A model generated the notes under the pieces. The model worked only from the letters and a program-made list of their open reading frames with translations, was not told the DNA's origin and made no database searches. This document shows positions 1 through 9,297 of a stretch of 64,000 nt of DNA, in pieces. The stretch is from assembly GCF_900100365.1 (NCBI RefSeq), contig NZ_FNKU01000001.1, positions 310,001 through 374,000 on the forward strand, in the 5' to 3' direction. The DNA is from Pseudomonas cannabina. GTDB lineage: Bacteria > Pseudomonadota > Gammaproteobacteria > Pseudomonadales > Pseudomonadaceae. Within the stretch, counting starts at the first letter, position 1. Each line of letters begins with the position of its first letter. The position numbers and the translations under genes were made by a program.

Positions 1-309
1 ATGCCGGAAGCCGCGAATGGCGACGTAGATCAACGTGCGCCCACCGGCGCTCTTGTCGATTGCACTCGCCGGGCTGTCCTGACCGACAAGCACCACATCG
101 CCGTAGGATGAAACCATCCTCAACCATGTTTCATCCGCTTCAGGGCAACTCGAACCGAAGCGGGCAATCGGCTCCCAGGCGGTCGCGCTGTAGACCATCA
201 GCACACCGGCGGTACACGAGGCAGAACGACCAGCGGCCTGCAATACCTTGGTAACTTCTTCATTATTCGTCGGTATGACGTGGTCGTGCTCATAGCCCTG
301 AGGGGTCAT
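1..309 (-). CDS. Partial unknown protein, possibly GAF-like N-terminus
   Basis: An open frame of 103 codons starts at an ATG (309-307) behind an AGGAA ribosome site about 9 nt upstream and runs off the left edge with no stop. The visible protein starts MTPQGYEHDHVIPTNNEE and has alternating hydrophobic stretches (AGVLMVYS, VVLVGQ, TLIYVAIRGF). This loosely resembles the start of a GAF-type sensory domain, but I do not recognise the family. The 800 bp upstream contain no gene, so it appears to be transcribed alone, away from the atzF operon. Only the N-terminus is visible. Confidence 0.55.
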   Translation of the reverse strand, partial: MTPQGYEHDHVIPTNNEEVTKVLQAAGRSASCTAGVLMVYSATAWEPIARFGSSCPEADETWLRMVSSYGDVVLVGQDSPASAIDKSAGGRTLIYVAIRGFRH

Positions 310-742
310 CAATCGCTGTTCCTGAATGGTGTGCATGAAAGGTCTGGCTCGTGTGCAGCAGAGCGTCAGTCGTGGACCCGTTCCGTGGACCTCTTCCAAC
401 TGCGCGGAGAGATGGTCTGATTGATTCAGCTGTTTGCTGTGTGCTTTTCCTGCGGGCCTGACGCTTTACTCGACATCTCGTCGATGCAAAGACTTGCCCA
501 CGTCGCCTGGCGGTCAATCGTTCGCGGCGTTTGCAGTCATGGTTTGCGGTGTTATGAGCTGAAAGCGAGTTGATAACTAAGTGCCATTACGCGCTAATGG
601 TTACGACAGGGTGGGTTTGGAAAGGTTGCATGGGATCAAATCTATCCAGACGAGTTGGCGGCATGGGTCTCGACTGATGCGTTACTGGATAAGATTCTTG
701 GTTTTCTTCTCCTTACGAGTGGCCGGGGTGAGGGAAAGAATG

Positions 743-809
743 GAGCTTCTGCTGTAGGGCGTGGGAGTTCAGGAGGTTACGACGGCTGCGATGGGCTGCG
801 AAGCGGCCC
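743..809 (+). repeat. Intergenic repeat, copy 1
   Basis: A stretch of about 67 bp containing GGTTACGACGGCTGCGATGG recurs at 960-1027 in the same orientation and at 17110-17178 inverted. Copies differ by a few substitutions and small indels and all lie between genes. It looks like a dispersed REP-like or degenerate mobile repeat of this genome. Confidence 0.75.
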
Positions 810-877
810 TGAAACAGGAACCTTGGTTTTGCCTGATGTACCGCATATACCATTTTGCTGCCGGTTCCCGGCAGTTC

Positions 878-891
878 GCGGACAAGTCCGC
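878..891. repeat. REP-like palindrome between repeat copies
   Basis: The perfect palindrome GCGGAC-AA-GTCCGC is followed by TCCCACA, a combination that is very common in Pseudomonas intergenic REP-type repeats. It lies between the two direct copies of the longer repeat. Confidence 0.6.
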
Positions 892-959
892 TCCCACACA
901 AGCGAAGCGACGCCCGGTCCGCTCCTGCCGCCACCCGGGTTTTCGGACAAGCCCACAGA

Positions 960-1027
960 GCGGCTTCTGCCGTAGGCGTAGGAGCTTCAGGAAGTTACGA
1001 CGGCTGCGATGGGCTGCGAAGCGGCCC
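960..1027 (+). repeat. Intergenic repeat, copy 2
   Basis: Second direct copy of the repeat at 743-809. The core TTACGACGGCTGCGATGGGC is identical to copy 1, and the flanking 5-prime part (CTTCTGCCGTAGGCGTAGGAG) differs at a few bases. It lies about 90 bp beyond the stop codon of the GntR gene. Confidence 0.75.
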
Positions 1028-1114
1028 TGAGATTTGCCCGGCCCGGCCGCGTGTAGACTTGCGCTCACGCATTGGTCTGTCCTCCGTGAAGTTGAACTGT
1101 GGAGCGTCAAACCT

Positions 1115-1801
1115 TCAAGCCTCATGCCGCCGTCGCGCATCGGTGAGCATGGAGATCGTCAGTTTGCGCACTTCCAGTTTGCTGATTTCCACGTGTGAGC
1201 GTAACAGCAATAACGCCTCATCCCGTTTGCGCGCCTGCAGCGCGTTGAGGATGGCGGCGTGTTCGAGGTAGGTGTGTTCGATGCGGGCGCTTTTGAAGAA
1301 GTCCAGCCTGCGTACAATGCGGATGCGTTCGGTGACTTCCTGGTGAACCCGGGCCATTTCCAGGTTGCCTGAGGCCGCCACCAATTGCGTGTGAAACTGT
1401 TCATCGAGGTCGGCAACGATTTGCATGTCGACCTGCCTGCGCTCGGGAGCAATCAGCCAGTGTTCGCGCAGGATATCGAGTTCCGGATGCACGTCGGAGG
1501 AGGCGCAGATGCGTTCGATCGCTGCGCATTCAAGCACGATGCGCAGGTCGTAGAGTTGATCGATCTGGTTGAAATCCAGCGGTCTGACTGACCAGCCGCG
1601 CCGGAACTCTACATCCAGATAGCCTTCGCGTTGCAGGCGATAGAGCGCATCACGTATCGGGGTTCGCGAGACTTGATAACGATCTGCCAGCTGGGTTTCG
1701 GTAAACCGGTCGTAAGGCAGCAGATAAAAGTCGAAAATCTCCTGCTTGAGCCGGCGATAGACGTCTTCTGCCAGCGCGTTGGTGGTGTTCGGGGGATTCA
1801 A
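1115..1801 (-). CDS. GntR-family (FCD domain) transcriptional regulator
   Basis: A 228-aa regulator. It has an N-terminal winged helix (residues about 10-75, with LADRYQVSRTPIRDALYRLQ as the recognition region) and a C-terminal FCD ligand-binding helical domain (about 80-215) containing the usual metal-site histidines (DLDEQFHTQL, HVEIS). It is the last gene of the overlapping minus-strand operon that starts with atzF. Its ATG (1801) overlaps the AtzH-like gene's stop by 4 bp. By context it should control ureide uptake and breakdown, probably through the TGTATACA palindrome just upstream of atzF. The ligand is unknown; an operon intermediate is likely. Confidence 0.9.
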   Translation of the reverse strand: MNPPNTTNALAEDVYRRLKQEIFDFYLLPYDRFTETQLADRYQVSRTPIRDALYRLQREGYLDVEFRRGWSVRPLDFNQIDQLYDLRIVLECAAIERICASSDVHPELDILREHWLIAPERRQVDMQIVADLDEQFHTQLVAASGNLEMARVHQEVTERIRIVRRLDFFKSARIEHTYLEHAAILNALQARKRDEALLLLRSHVEISKLEVRKLTISMLTDARRRHEA

Positions 1802-2193
1802 GGGCGTGGCTCCAGGCTGCTCAGGTCAATGCTGACATGTGCGGCAACGACTTTCCAGCCGCCCTCGAGGCGAGCCCAGGTCTGCATTTGTCGTCCCAGA
1901 CGTTGAGTCACGCCATCGTGGAATTCGGTACTGACGGTGGCGAAGTCTTCGCCAAAGGTGCTGATCACGGTACGCAACAACGTGCGGCCCGGTCCGACCG
2001 GCTGACACTGGCGTCGATAGCGCGCAATGGTGTCGGCGCCGTGCAGGTTCTCCGCGACGCCGTAGCGAACGGTCTGTTCGGAATTCCAGAAGTAGGCGTC
2101 CAGCGTGGCCAGTTCATTGGCCAGCAGGGCGCGTTCGTAGTCGTTGAAGGCGTGGGTCACTTCGGCGACCACATGCGGCAGGTTGATGTCCAT
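1798..2193 (-). CDS. AtzH/HpxZ-like (DUF3225) NTF2-fold protein
   Basis: A 131-aa single-domain protein resembling the SnoaL/NTF2-fold AtzH-like family (DUF3225), which includes AtzH of cyanuric acid catabolism and HpxZ of oxalurate/purine catabolism. Typical features are the N-terminal helix (VVAEVTHAFNDYERALLANE), the WN..QTVRYGV..NLHG segment and the C-terminal WK.VAAHVS strand. AtzH has been reported to act on an unstable N-carboxylated urea intermediate to give allophanate. Here it sits between the second cysteine hydrolase and the GntR gene, overlapping both by 4 bp or less, so a role with carboxylated intermediates of triuret or biuret hydrolysis is plausible but inferred. Confidence 0.8.
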   Translation of the reverse strand: MDINLPHVVAEVTHAFNDYERALLANELATLDAYFWNSEQTVRYGVAENLHGADTIARYRRQCQPVGPGRTLLRTVISTFGEDFATVSTEFHDGVTQRLGRQMQTWARLEGGWKVVAAHVSIDLSSLEPRP

Positions 2194-2870
2194 CAGTGTG
2201 TGCTCCTGGTTTGCAACGCTTGCTCCAGATCCGCCAGTGCAGCAACCCGCCCGACAATCGCACCTTGCGCGGTGATCATGTCCAGCGTGGCCTGTTTGAA
2301 TGCGGGGAAATAGCTTTCGGTGGCGTCTTCGAGCAGCAGGCAGCGATAACCCCGGTCATTGGCCTCGCGCATGCTGGTCTGCACGCAGACTTCAGTGGTG
2401 ACGCCAGCAAAAATCAGGTGAATGATGCCCGCTTCGGCAAGCAGGGCGTGCAGATCGGTGGCGAAAAACATACCTTTGCCGGGCTTGTCGATGATCCATT
2501 CGCCGGCAATGGGCGTCAGCGCATCGATGATCTGATTGCCGGGCTCGCCGCGAACCAGAATGCGCCCCATCGGCCCCGGATCGCCGATGCGCAGCCCCGG
2601 TGAACCGTGCTCAAGTTTGGCTTGCGGGCAATCGGACAGGTCCGGGTGGTGGGATTCCCGGGTGTGGATCACGGTGATGCCCTGATCGCGCACCAGCGTC
2701 AGCAACCGGTGTACGACGGGCACGATGGCTTGCAGCGGCGCGACATCGTTGCCCAGCGCGGCGCCGAACCCGCCGGGTTCCAGAAAATCGCGCTGCATGT
2801 CGATGATCACCACCGCTGTGCGCGAGGGCTCGAAGAGGAAAGGGGAAGGGCGCGCCGGCAGGCTGATCAT
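2193..2870 (-). CDS. Isochorismatase-fold cysteine hydrolase, triuret hydrolase candidate
   Basis: A 225-aa cysteine amidohydrolase of the isochorismatase superfamily. The catalytic triad is visible as Asp24 ([10 protein letters not shown]), Lys129 ([10 protein letters not shown]) and Cys162 ([10 protein letters not shown]), with the conserved [13 protein letters not shown] segment between. It is a clear paralogue of the biuret hydrolase two genes upstream but lacks the PYPWP N-terminus and the [16 protein letters not shown] stretch typical of BiuH, so its substrate differs. Triuret hydrolase (TrtA) is of this fold and occurs beside BiuH in triuret-degrading bacteria, which makes it the leading guess. 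ATGA overlap with the ABC ATPase stop implies translational coupling. Confidence 0.85.
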   Translation of the reverse strand: MISLPARPSPFLFEPSRTAVVIIDMQRDFLEPGGFGAALGNDVAPLQAIVPVVHRLLTLVRDQGITVIHTRESHHPDLSDCPQAKLEHGSPGLRIGDPGPMGRILVRGEPGNQIIDALTPIAGEWIIDKPGKGMFFATDLHALLAEAGIIHLIFAGVTTEVCVQTSMREANDRGYRCLLLEDATESYFPAFKQATLDMITAQGAIVGRVAALADLEQALQTRSTH

Positions 2871-4408
2871 GCCAACACCTCGGAATACTGTTCGGCACCG
2901 GCCATGTGCCGACCCAGCTCGGTGCGGTCGGCGGTCGCAGCGGGGGTTGCAAAAACCAGCTCGCCGTCGTGAATGACCACAATGCGATCCGCCAGGCTCA
3001 GCAGTTCGTCGAGGTCTTCACTGAGCAGCAGAACCGCTGTGCCGTTGTTGCGCGCGTCGATCAGACGTTGGTGGATCAGCGCCACACTGGCGAAGTCCAG
3101 GCCGAACACCGGGTTGGCGACAATCAGTACGGCGACGTCACGAGTCAGTTCGCGGGCCAGCACGGCGCGCTGCACGTTGCCGCCCGACAAGGTGCCGATC
3201 GGCCGGTTCGGATCGTTGGGCGAAACCTGAAACTGCTCGATCAGTGTTTTGGCCTGCGCGCCGATGGCACGACGATCAAGGCGCCAGCCCTGACGGCACA
3301 AGGGCGGCTGGTCGAAGTTGCGCAGGGCCAGGTTGTCAGCGACGCTGAAACCGCCAATACAGGCATTGCGCAAGGGTTCTTCCGGCAGACTGAACACCCG
3401 CAAGCGCTGCATCTGTTCGCGCCGGGCGTGGTAAGGCTGGCCGTCGACCGCGATTTTTCCCGCACTGAACGGTCGCTGGCCGAGCAGCGCTTCGGTGATT
3501 TCGCGTTGTCCGTTGCCGGAGATGCCCGCAATCCCGACAATTTCCCCCGGTTGCACCGCCAGCGAAAGGTTTTTTACCGCCAGCGTGCCCTTGTCGCCCG
3601 GCACGCCCAGGTTTTCTACCTGCAATTGCGGCGCGCTGGCCGCCGATAGCGGGCGCTCAGTGCTCACGCTACGCAGCTGCGCTTCGCCCATCATCCAGGC
3701 GGCCATTTGCTGAGTGCTGGTGTCAGCCACGGCTGCGCTGCCGACCCAGCGGCCTTTGCGCAACACCGTGACGTCGTCGGCGTAGGTGCTGACCTCGCGA
3801 AATTTGTGGGTGATCATCAGCACGGTCAATTCGCCACGGTGCGCCATGGCCTGCATCAGGCCCAGCACTTCATCGGCTTCTTGCGGCGTGAGCACCGAGG
3901 TGGGTTCGTCGAGAATGACCAGCCGACGCTGCAGATACAGCTGTTTGAGGATTTCCAGTTTTTGCTTTTCACCGGCGGCCAGGCTGCTGACCGGCCGGTG
4001 GATGTCGAGCCGTAAGGGCATGTTTGCCATGAACGCTTCGAGGCGCTCGTGCTCGGCAGCCCAGTTGATCCGCCACGGCAGATCACCTCGCGACAGCACC
4101 AGGTTTTCCGCGACACTCAGGCCCGGCGCGACGGTGAAGTGCTGATAGACCATGCCGATCTGCAACTGATGCGAATCGCGTGGGGTGCGAATCGCACGCT
4201 CGCGGTTGTCGATCAGAATGCTGCCTGATTGCAGCGGGCTGTAGCCAATGATGCCTTTGATCAGCGTGCTTTTACCCGCGCCGTTTTCGCCGAGCAGGGC
4301 GTGGACGGTGCCAGCGCGCACCTTGAACGACACTTCATCCAGCGCGCGAAACGCACCGAAATGTTTGCTGACACCAATGGTTTCCAGGCTCGAGGCGCGC
4401 ATGTTCAT
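2867..4408 (-). CDS. ABC transporter, double ATP-binding subunit (BMP/nucleoside type)
   Basis: A 513-aa RbsA/YufO-like protein with two fused ATP-binding domains. The first has Walker [10 protein letters not shown] (40-48), a signature LAAGEKQ and Walker B LVILDEP. The second has the degenerate Walker [10 protein letters not shown] and signature LSGGNVQRA, as usual for this class. It powers the importer formed with the two permeases and the BMP-type binding protein upstream in the operon. The ATG at 4408 overlaps the biuH stop (ATGA). The frame is open further upstream, but that extension lies inside biuH and is rejected. The interposition of the hydrolase genes between permease and ATPase shows that transport and hydrolysis are one unit. 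Confidence 0.92.
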   Translation of the reverse strand: MNMRASSLETIGVSKHFGAFRALDEVSFKVRAGTVHALLGENGAGKSTLIKGIIGYSPLQSGSILIDNRERAIRTPRDSHQLQIGMVYQHFTVAPGLSVAENLVLSRGDLPWRINWAAEHERLEAFMANMPLRLDIHRPVSSLAAGEKQKLEILKQLYLQRRLVILDEPTSVLTPQEADEVLGLMQAMAHRGELTVLMITHKFREVSTYADDVTVLRKGRWVGSAAVADTSTQQMAAWMMGEAQLRSVSTERPLSAASAPQLQVENLGVPGDKGTLAVKNLSLAVQPGEIVGIAGISGNGQREITEALLGQRPFSAGKIAVDGQPYHARREQMQRLRVFSLPEEPLRNACIGGFSVADNLALRNFDQPPLCRQGWRLDRRAIGAQAKTLIEQFQVSPNDPNRPIGTLSGGNVQRAVLARELTRDVAVLIVANPVFGLDFASVALIHQRLIDARNNGTAVLLLSEDLDELLSLADRIVVIHDGELVFATPAATADRTELGRHMAGAEQYSEVLA

Positions 4409-5091
4409 GCCTCCAGCAGATCGCGAAGCAGCGAAGAATGGCTGACAGCGCCGAACACGCCGCCCTGCATCTTGACCATGCTCAGCGCCGCTGCGTGATT
4501 GCCTGGATCGGTTGCGCCGCAGCAGTCTTCTAGCAGCAGGCACTCAAAGCCGCGGTCGTTGGCTTCGCGCATTGTGGTGTGCACACAGACGTCGGTGGTG
4601 ATGCCGGTCAGGATCAGGTTATCGATGCCGCGCGTGCGCAGGATCAGCTCCAGATCGGTGGCGCAGAACGAGCCTTTGCCGGGTTTGTCGATGATGATTT
4701 CGCCGGGCAGCGGGGCCAGCTCGTCGATGATTTCCCAGCCCGGTTCGCCGCGCACCAGAATCTTGCCGCACGGGCCGGGATCGCCGATCCCCGCGCCGAT
4801 GCGCTGCGAGCGCCAGCGTTTGTTGGCCGGCAGGTCGCTGAGGTCCGGGCGATGGCCCTCGCGGGTATGAATGATGGTAAAGCCGAGCGGGCGCATAACG
4901 GCCAGCAGCGCCTTGATCGGTTCGATGGGCGCGCGGGTCAGCGCCAGGTCGTAGCCCATGCTGTCCACATAGCCGCCGACGCCGCAAAAGTCGGTCTGCA
5001 TGTCGATCACGATCAACGCCGTGTTGTGTGCATGCAACTGGCCGTTCCAGGGCCAGGGGTAGGGCGCCGAATCAACGTGGCGTTCGCTCAT
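4405..5091 (-). CDS. biuH: Biuret amidohydrolase
   Basis: A 228-aa cysteine hydrolase that would convert biuret to allophanate plus ammonia in the cytoplasm. The start ATG 5091 gives [17 protein letters not shown]; the PYPWP N-terminus and the stretch [16 protein letters not shown] match, from memory, biuret hydrolase of Rhizobium leguminosarum. The triad is Asp30, Lys136 and Cys169, each displaced by six from the D36/K142/C175 I recall for that enzyme. The product allophanate is the substrate of AtzF, encoded first in the same operon. The frame is open much further upstream, but that part is the antisense-frame shadow of the formamidase gene, which ends 6 bp before this start. Confidence 0.9.
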   Translation of the reverse strand: MSERHVDSAPYPWPWNGQLHAHNTALIVIDMQTDFCGVGGYVDSMGYDLALTRAPIEPIKALLAVMRPLGFTIIHTREGHRPDLSDLPANKRWRSQRIGAGIGDPGPCGKILVRGEPGWEIIDELAPLPGEIIIDKPGKGSFCATDLELILRTRGIDNLILTGITTDVCVHTTMREANDRGFECLLLEDCCGATDPGNHAAALSMVKMQGGVFGAVSHSSLLRDLLEA

Positions 5092-5096
5092 GGCGT

Positions 5097-6113
5097 TTAC
5101 TCCTTCCAACTGCTGGGCGTGGGCTTGAATTCGCGCTCGGGCGCGGCGAAACCGCATGAGCTGCCGTCGGTGTGCAGCACGTCCTTCTCCCAGGGCAGAC
5201 GGTACTGGCCAGCGGTCAGGTCGTGCATGTACGTGTAAGGGCAATCGCGCGCGCCGCCCTTGACCGCCACATAACCGCGATGGCCGAACTGATAGATGTT
5301 GTTCTCGACACCCCAGTGCACACGTGCTTCGCGGACCAGATCGGGGCGCAGTTCGCAGCAGACGATTTCGTCGGCGCGGCCACCGCCTTCGGCCATGATC
5401 GTGCCGTCGAAATCGACGAACATGGCTTCGCCCATGGAATCGAACGTGCCATCGGAGCCGCACATGCACACGCTGGCGGTCTGCATCAGGTTGGTGAAGG
5501 CGTTGCTCTGGTTGGTGATTTTCCACGAATGGCGGATCGGCGCGGTGTAACCGGCGGTGCGCAGCATGATGTCGGCACCTTTGTAGGCGCACTCGCGGGC
5601 CATTTCCGGAAACATGCCATCGTGGCAGATGATCAGCGCCAGCTTGCTGCCGCGCGGCCCGTCGCACACCGGAATGCCCAGATCGCCAGGCTCCCAGGGC
5701 TCGACCGGCACCCACGGATGCAGCTTGCGGTAGTACAGACGAATCTCGCCGAGGTCATCGACGATCAGGCCGCTGTTGAACGGGTTGCCGTGCGGGTTGG
5801 CTTCCATGATCGAGAAGCAGCCCCAGATACGGTGCTCCTTGCACGCCTCGCGTAGCGCCACGACTTCCGGCCCGTCCAGACTGCACATGATCTCCGGTGC
5901 GGTGCTCATCGACAGGCCATGCAGGGAGTATTCGGGAAACACGATCAGGTCCATGCCCGGATTGCTGCGCCGCGCCTTGGCGACCATGCCGACCACTTTC
6001 TGCGTTTGCGCCCACAACGCCTCGCGGGTGTGGGGATCGGGCAGCGCCAGTTGCGCCAGGCCGATCACCACGCCGTTGGGCGACTTGTTCAAACCACCAA
6101 TACCACTGGCCAT
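5097..6113 (-). CDS. amiF: Formamidase (nitrilase superfamily)
   Basis: A 338-aa carbon-nitrogen hydrolase closely resembling Helicobacter AmiF, which splits formamide into formate and ammonia. The Glu-Lys-Cys triad is visible as Glu61 (VFPEYS), Lys130 (YYRKLHPW) and Cys163 (IICHDGM), with the neighbouring Glu140 (WEPGD). The ends (RLSWGLENN-like [23 protein letters not shown]) are also AmiF-like. AmiE (aliphatic amidase) is the alternative but is slightly longer. It is placed between the permease genes and biuH, 5 bp from biuH, suggesting that a formamide-like product or co-substrate is handled by the same operon. Confidence 0.88.
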   Translation of the reverse strand: MASGIGGLNKSPNGVVIGLAQLALPDPHTREALWAQTQKVVGMVAKARRSNPGMDLIVFPEYSLHGLSMSTAPEIMCSLDGPEVVALREACKEHRIWGCFSIMEANPHGNPFNSGLIVDDLGEIRLYYRKLHPWVPVEPWEPGDLGIPVCDGPRGSKLALIICHDGMFPEMARECAYKGADIMLRTAGYTAPIRHSWKITNQSNAFTNLMQTASVCMCGSDGTFDSMGEAMFVDFDGTIMAEGGGRADEIVCCELRPDLVREARVHWGVENNIYQFGHRGYVAVKGGARDCPYTYMHDLTAGQYRLPWEKDVLHTDGSSCGFAAPEREFKPTPSSWKE

Positions 6114-6138
6114 GTCATGCCTCCTCGAAAAGATCAGT

Positions 6139-7059
6139 TCATCGCGTCAGGCTGAGTTCGCCCGGCGCGCCGTTCAACGTGCGGCCACGGCGGCAAGTGG
6201 CGTACATCACCACCAGCGTCAGGGCATAGGGCGCGGCTGCAAACAGGTAGTAACCGGCGCTGATGCCCACCGCCTGAAGCGCCGGGCCGATGGCGCCAGC
6301 GGCACCGAACAGCAGCGAGGCCCAGAGACAGGTCAACGGGCGCCAGCGGGCGAAAATCACCAGTGCAACGGCCATCAGGCCCTGGCCGCTGGACAAGCCT
6401 TCATTCCAGCTGCCGGGGTAATAAAGCGACAGGTAGGCCCCGCCGATCCCCGCCAGCCCGCCGCCGACAGCGGTGGTCACGATGCGCACCGTCAGGGGTT
6501 TATAGCCCAGCGCCTGGGCGGTTTCGGCATGGTCGCCGACCAGCCGCAGCATCAGCCCCCAACGGGTGGTGCGCAGCCCCCAATGCAGGACGAACGCCAG
6601 GGCTGCGCCGACGAAGAACAGCACGTTGATGTTCAGCGCCGAACGCACGCGTTCCTCGTCGCTCCAGGCTCCCAGGGCCAGCGAAGGCAGCATCGGTGCT
6701 TGCGGCTGGATAAAGGCCTTACCGAGAAAAAACGCCAGCCCGGTGCCAAGCAGAATCAGCGCGATGCCGAACGCGATGTCGTTGACCCGCGGCAGCGAGC
6801 AGGCCAGGCCGTGCAACAGACCGAGCAGAATTCCGACCCCGGCGGCCGCGCCGACGCCCAGCCAGGCTGAGCCACTCAGGCACGCCACGGCATAGCCGGA
6901 CATCGCCCCGGCAACCAGAATGCCTTCCAGCCCGAGGTTGATGCGCCCGCTTTTCTCGGTCAGGCACTCGCCTAGACTGACGAACAGAAACGGCGTGCCG
7001 ACGCGGATCGCGCCGGCCAGCAGCGCGAGCAGAAAGGTGCCCAGGTCGATATCAGCCAT
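6139..7059 (-). CDS. ABC transporter permease (BMP/nucleoside type, YufQ-like)
   Basis: A 306-aa polytopic inner-membrane permease of the RbsC/YufQ class, with long hydrophobic segments and the family stretch SEKSGRINLGLEGILV-like (LTEKSGRINLGLEGILVAGA). I chose ATG 7059 because AAGGAG lies 9 nt upstream; it overlaps the end of the preceding permease gene by 8 bp. It forms a heterodimeric channel with the upstream permease. A longer reading from 7092 is possible but lies inside the neighbour. Confidence 0.88.
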   Translation of the reverse strand: MADIDLGTFLLALLAGAIRVGTPFLFVSLGECLTEKSGRINLGLEGILVAGAMSGYAVACLSGSAWLGVGAAAGVGILLGLLHGLACSLPRVNDIAFGIALILLGTGLAFFLGKAFIQPQAPMLPSLALGAWSDEERVRSALNINVLFFVGAALAFVLHWGLRTTRWGLMLRLVGDHAETAQALGYKPLTVRIVTTAVGGGLAGIGGAYLSLYYPGSWNEGLSSGQGLMAVALVIFARWRPLTCLWASLLFGAAGAIGPALQAVGISAGYYLFAAAPYALTLVVMYATCRRGRTLNGAPGELSLTR

Positions 7060-8164
7060 GGTGTATCGCTCCTTTATCATCGACTGGCGCAAGCGGCGTC
7101 GTCAGCCTGATTTTCCAGGCGGCGATGCGTCCGCCCAAGGCCTCCCAGAGCAGCAGGTTAGTGAACAGCAGTCCTTCCAGAATCAGCGTGGTCGCATCTG
7201 GCAGACCGAGCCGCCGTTGCAGCAGTCCGCCGCTGGCTTCCAGCCCGCCAAGCAAAATGGCGCAGACGATAATCGCCAGCGGATGATGGCGAGCGGCGAA
7301 GGCAACGAGAATGCCGCTGGTGCCGTAGCCCGCTATCAGTGCGGCATTTGCGCTGCCTTGCACCGCCGTGACCTCGAACATGCCGGCCAGACCTGCCGCC
7401 GCGCCGCCGAGCAGGCAACTGAGCAGGATCAGGCGGTCCACCGGCAAGCCGATCATCAGGGCGGTGCGCACATTGCCGCCGACCACCGCGAGGGCAAAGC
7501 CCTTGACGCTGTGGCGCACCAGCACATACGCCAGCAGACAGGCGACGACGCCCGCCACCAGCCCCCAATGCACTTCAAAACCGTCACTGAGGGTGCCGAC
7601 CAGATAGGCATCGTCCAGCGGCGGAGTAGAGGGTTTGTTCAGGCTGGCCGGATCGCGCAACGGCCCTTCCACCAGTTGCCTGAACAGCGCCAGCGCGATG
7701 TAGGAAAGCAGCAGGCTGCTGATGGTCTCGTTGACCCCACGGCGCTGGCGCATCCAGCCGCTCAGGCCGATCCACAGTGCGCCCACGGTCATGGCCGCCA
7801 GCGCCATACCGCCCAGCATCACTGCGGCAGGCAGGTGGCCCAGCCATAACGGCGTCACGGCCGCCGCCAGCCCGCCGAGCACCAGCGCACCTTCGCCGCC
7901 GATGATGATCAGCCCGGCGCGAGCAGGCAGGGCCACGCACAGCGCGGTCAACATCAGTGGTGCGGCGCGTTGCAAGGTGTTTTCCAGCGCGAACCACGAG
8001 CCGAACGCGCCTTCGCCGACCAGTTGCAGCGCCTGCCAGGCGGGCTTGCCCTGAACCGCCAGAAACAGCCCGAACAGCACGCACGAGGAAAACACCGCCA
8101 GCAGCGTAGGCAGCCCCGGCAATAGTGCGCTGGCGAAACGGCGCAGACCCATGGATGAACTCAT
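7052..8164 (-). CDS. ABC transporter permease (BMP/nucleoside type, YufP-like)
   Basis: A 370-aa inner-membrane permease with about ten hydrophobic segments and the family motif AGLIIIGGEGALVLGGL, followed by GVNETISSLLLSYIAL. It pairs with the shorter permease downstream. Start at ATG 8164 or at an internal Met four codons later cannot be separated; only 9 bp divide it from the stop of the binding-protein gene. Confidence 0.87.
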   Translation of the reverse strand: MSSSMGLRRFASALLPGLPTLLAVFSSCVLFGLFLAVQGKPAWQALQLVGEGAFGSWFALENTLQRAAPLMLTALCVALPARAGLIIIGGEGALVLGGLAAAVTPLWLGHLPAAVMLGGMALAAMTVGALWIGLSGWMRQRRGVNETISSLLLSYIALALFRQLVEGPLRDPASLNKPSTPPLDDAYLVGTLSDGFEVHWGLVAGVVACLLAYVLVRHSVKGFALAVVGGNVRTALMIGLPVDRLILLSCLLGGAAAGLAGMFEVTAVQGSANAALIAGYGTSGILVAFAARHHPLAIIVCAILLGGLEASGGLLQRRLGLPDATTLILEGLLFTNLLLWEALGGRIAAWKIRLTTPLAPVDDKGAIHHG

Positions 8165-8173
8165 GAACGTTCC

Positions 8174-9283
8174 TCAGAGCTGGCCAAGCACGCCTTCGAC
8201 CAGATAATTCATGCTCTCCAGGGCAATGTCGGTCTGGGTTTGCGCCACGCCATCGGCAATCACCACAGCGCCTTTATTGTCCTTGAGCGGGCCTTTGAAA
8301 ATCACGAACTGACCTGCGAGCATCCGGGCTTTGATGGCATCCGCCTGTTGCTTCGCGGCTGCGGTGACGGCGGGGCCGTAGGCAGACGTCTTGACGAAGC
8401 CTTCCTTGAGCCCGCCGCGCAGGAAGTTGATCATCGGCGCGCCGCTCTGGGCTGCCGCGACGTGCGCGCGATACGGTGTTTCCCAATTCCATTCGGCCCC
8501 GGTCAGGTAGCCTTTGGGCGCCAGCGCCGCCTGGCTGGCGTGATAGCCGCAGGTCATGACGCCGCGCTTCTCGGCAGTCTCGACAATCACTTTCGGCCCA
8601 TCGACATGGCAGGTCAGCACATCACAGCCTTGATCGATCAGGCCGTTGGCGGCTTCGGCTTCCTTGACCGGCAACGACCAGTCGCCAGTGAAAATCACCG
8701 TGGTGACGATGCTCGGGTCTACCGAGCGCGCACCCATGGCAAAGGCATTGAGGTTGCGTAGCACTTGCGGCACGGGTTTGGCGGCCACAAACCCGAGTTT
8801 TTTGCTCTTGCTCATGTGCCCGGCGATCACGCCGTTGAGGTATTGCGCCTCGTCGATGTAACCGAAAAAGCTGCCTGCGTTCATCGGGTCCTTACCTTGC
8901 TGCCAGAGGCCGCCGCAGTGCGCGAAACGCACGTCCGGGTACTTCTTGGCGACCTTGACTACATGCGGTTCGAAGTAGCCGAACGAGGTCGGGAAAATCA
9001 GTGTGGCGCCGTCCTGACGGATCATGGCTTCCATGGTCTTCTGCACGGCAACGGTTTCCGGGACGTTTTCTTCTTCGATGACTTTGACGTTGGGCAGCGT
9101 CTTGATGATGGCGGCAGCCTGGGCGTGGGCCTGGTTGTAACCAAAGTCGTCGCGAGCCCCGACGTAGATAAAACCCACCACCAGCGGTGCGTCGGCCGAG
9201 TAGGCGCGACCAAAAGGCAGCGCCGCGCTCAGGCCGATAATGCCCGCCAACTTGATGAAACTGCGACGATCAACGTTCGACAT
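8174..9283 (-). CDS. BMP-family substrate-binding lipoprotein-like/Tat-exported binding protein
   Basis: A 369-aa periplasmic binding protein of the BMP/PnrA family, normally specific for nucleosides or related heterocycles and here presumably for a ureide or its precursor. The chosen start 9283 has AGGGG 8 nt upstream and gives a signal with a twin-arginine pattern (DRRSFIKLAGIIGLSAALPF, cleavage near AYSA-DAP), so Tat export is likely. There is no lipobox. An alternative ATG at 9301 overlaps the atzF stop as ATGA. It is followed directly by the two permease genes. Confidence 0.88.
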   Translation of the reverse strand: MSNVDRRSFIKLAGIIGLSAALPFGRAYSADAPLVVGFIYVGARDDFGYNQAHAQAAAIIKTLPNVKVIEEENVPETVAVQKTMEAMIRQDGATLIFPTSFGYFEPHVVKVAKKYPDVRFAHCGGLWQQGKDPMNAGSFFGYIDEAQYLNGVIAGHMSKSKKLGFVAAKPVPQVLRNLNAFAMGARSVDPSIVTTVIFTGDWSLPVKEAEAANGLIDQGCDVLTCHVDGPKVIVETAEKRGVMTCGYHASQAALAPKGYLTGAEWNWETPYRAHVAAAQSGAPMINFLRGGLKEGFVKTSAYGPAVTAAAKQQADAIKARMLAGQFVIFKGPLKDNKGAVVIADGVAQTQTDIALESMNYLVEGVLGQL

Positions 9284-9297
9284 GGTGCTACCCCTGA

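Larger units (their letters stand above)
310..1114. other. Non-coding intergenic region with repeats
   Basis: About 800 bp without a credible gene. The short frames here overlap one another on both strands, lack ribosome sites and coincide with repeated DNA. The right half holds two direct copies of an intergenic repeat and a small palindrome, listed separately. In 310-740 I see nothing recognisable. Confidence 0.6.

Noticed and set aside
818..845. GGAACC at 818 as an additional hrp box
   Set aside because: No CCACNNA-like -10 half follows at 15 or 16 nt, and it lies inside repeated non-coding DNA.
5089..5715. N-terminal 208-codon extension of the biuret hydrolase frame
   Set aside because: This part is the overlapping frame of the formamidase gene, Arg-rich and unlike any domain; ATG 5091 matches the BiuH start.
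5776..6870. 364-codon plus-strand frame over formamidase and permease genes
   Set aside because: Spans the junction of two solid minus-strand genes and resembles no protein; shadow.
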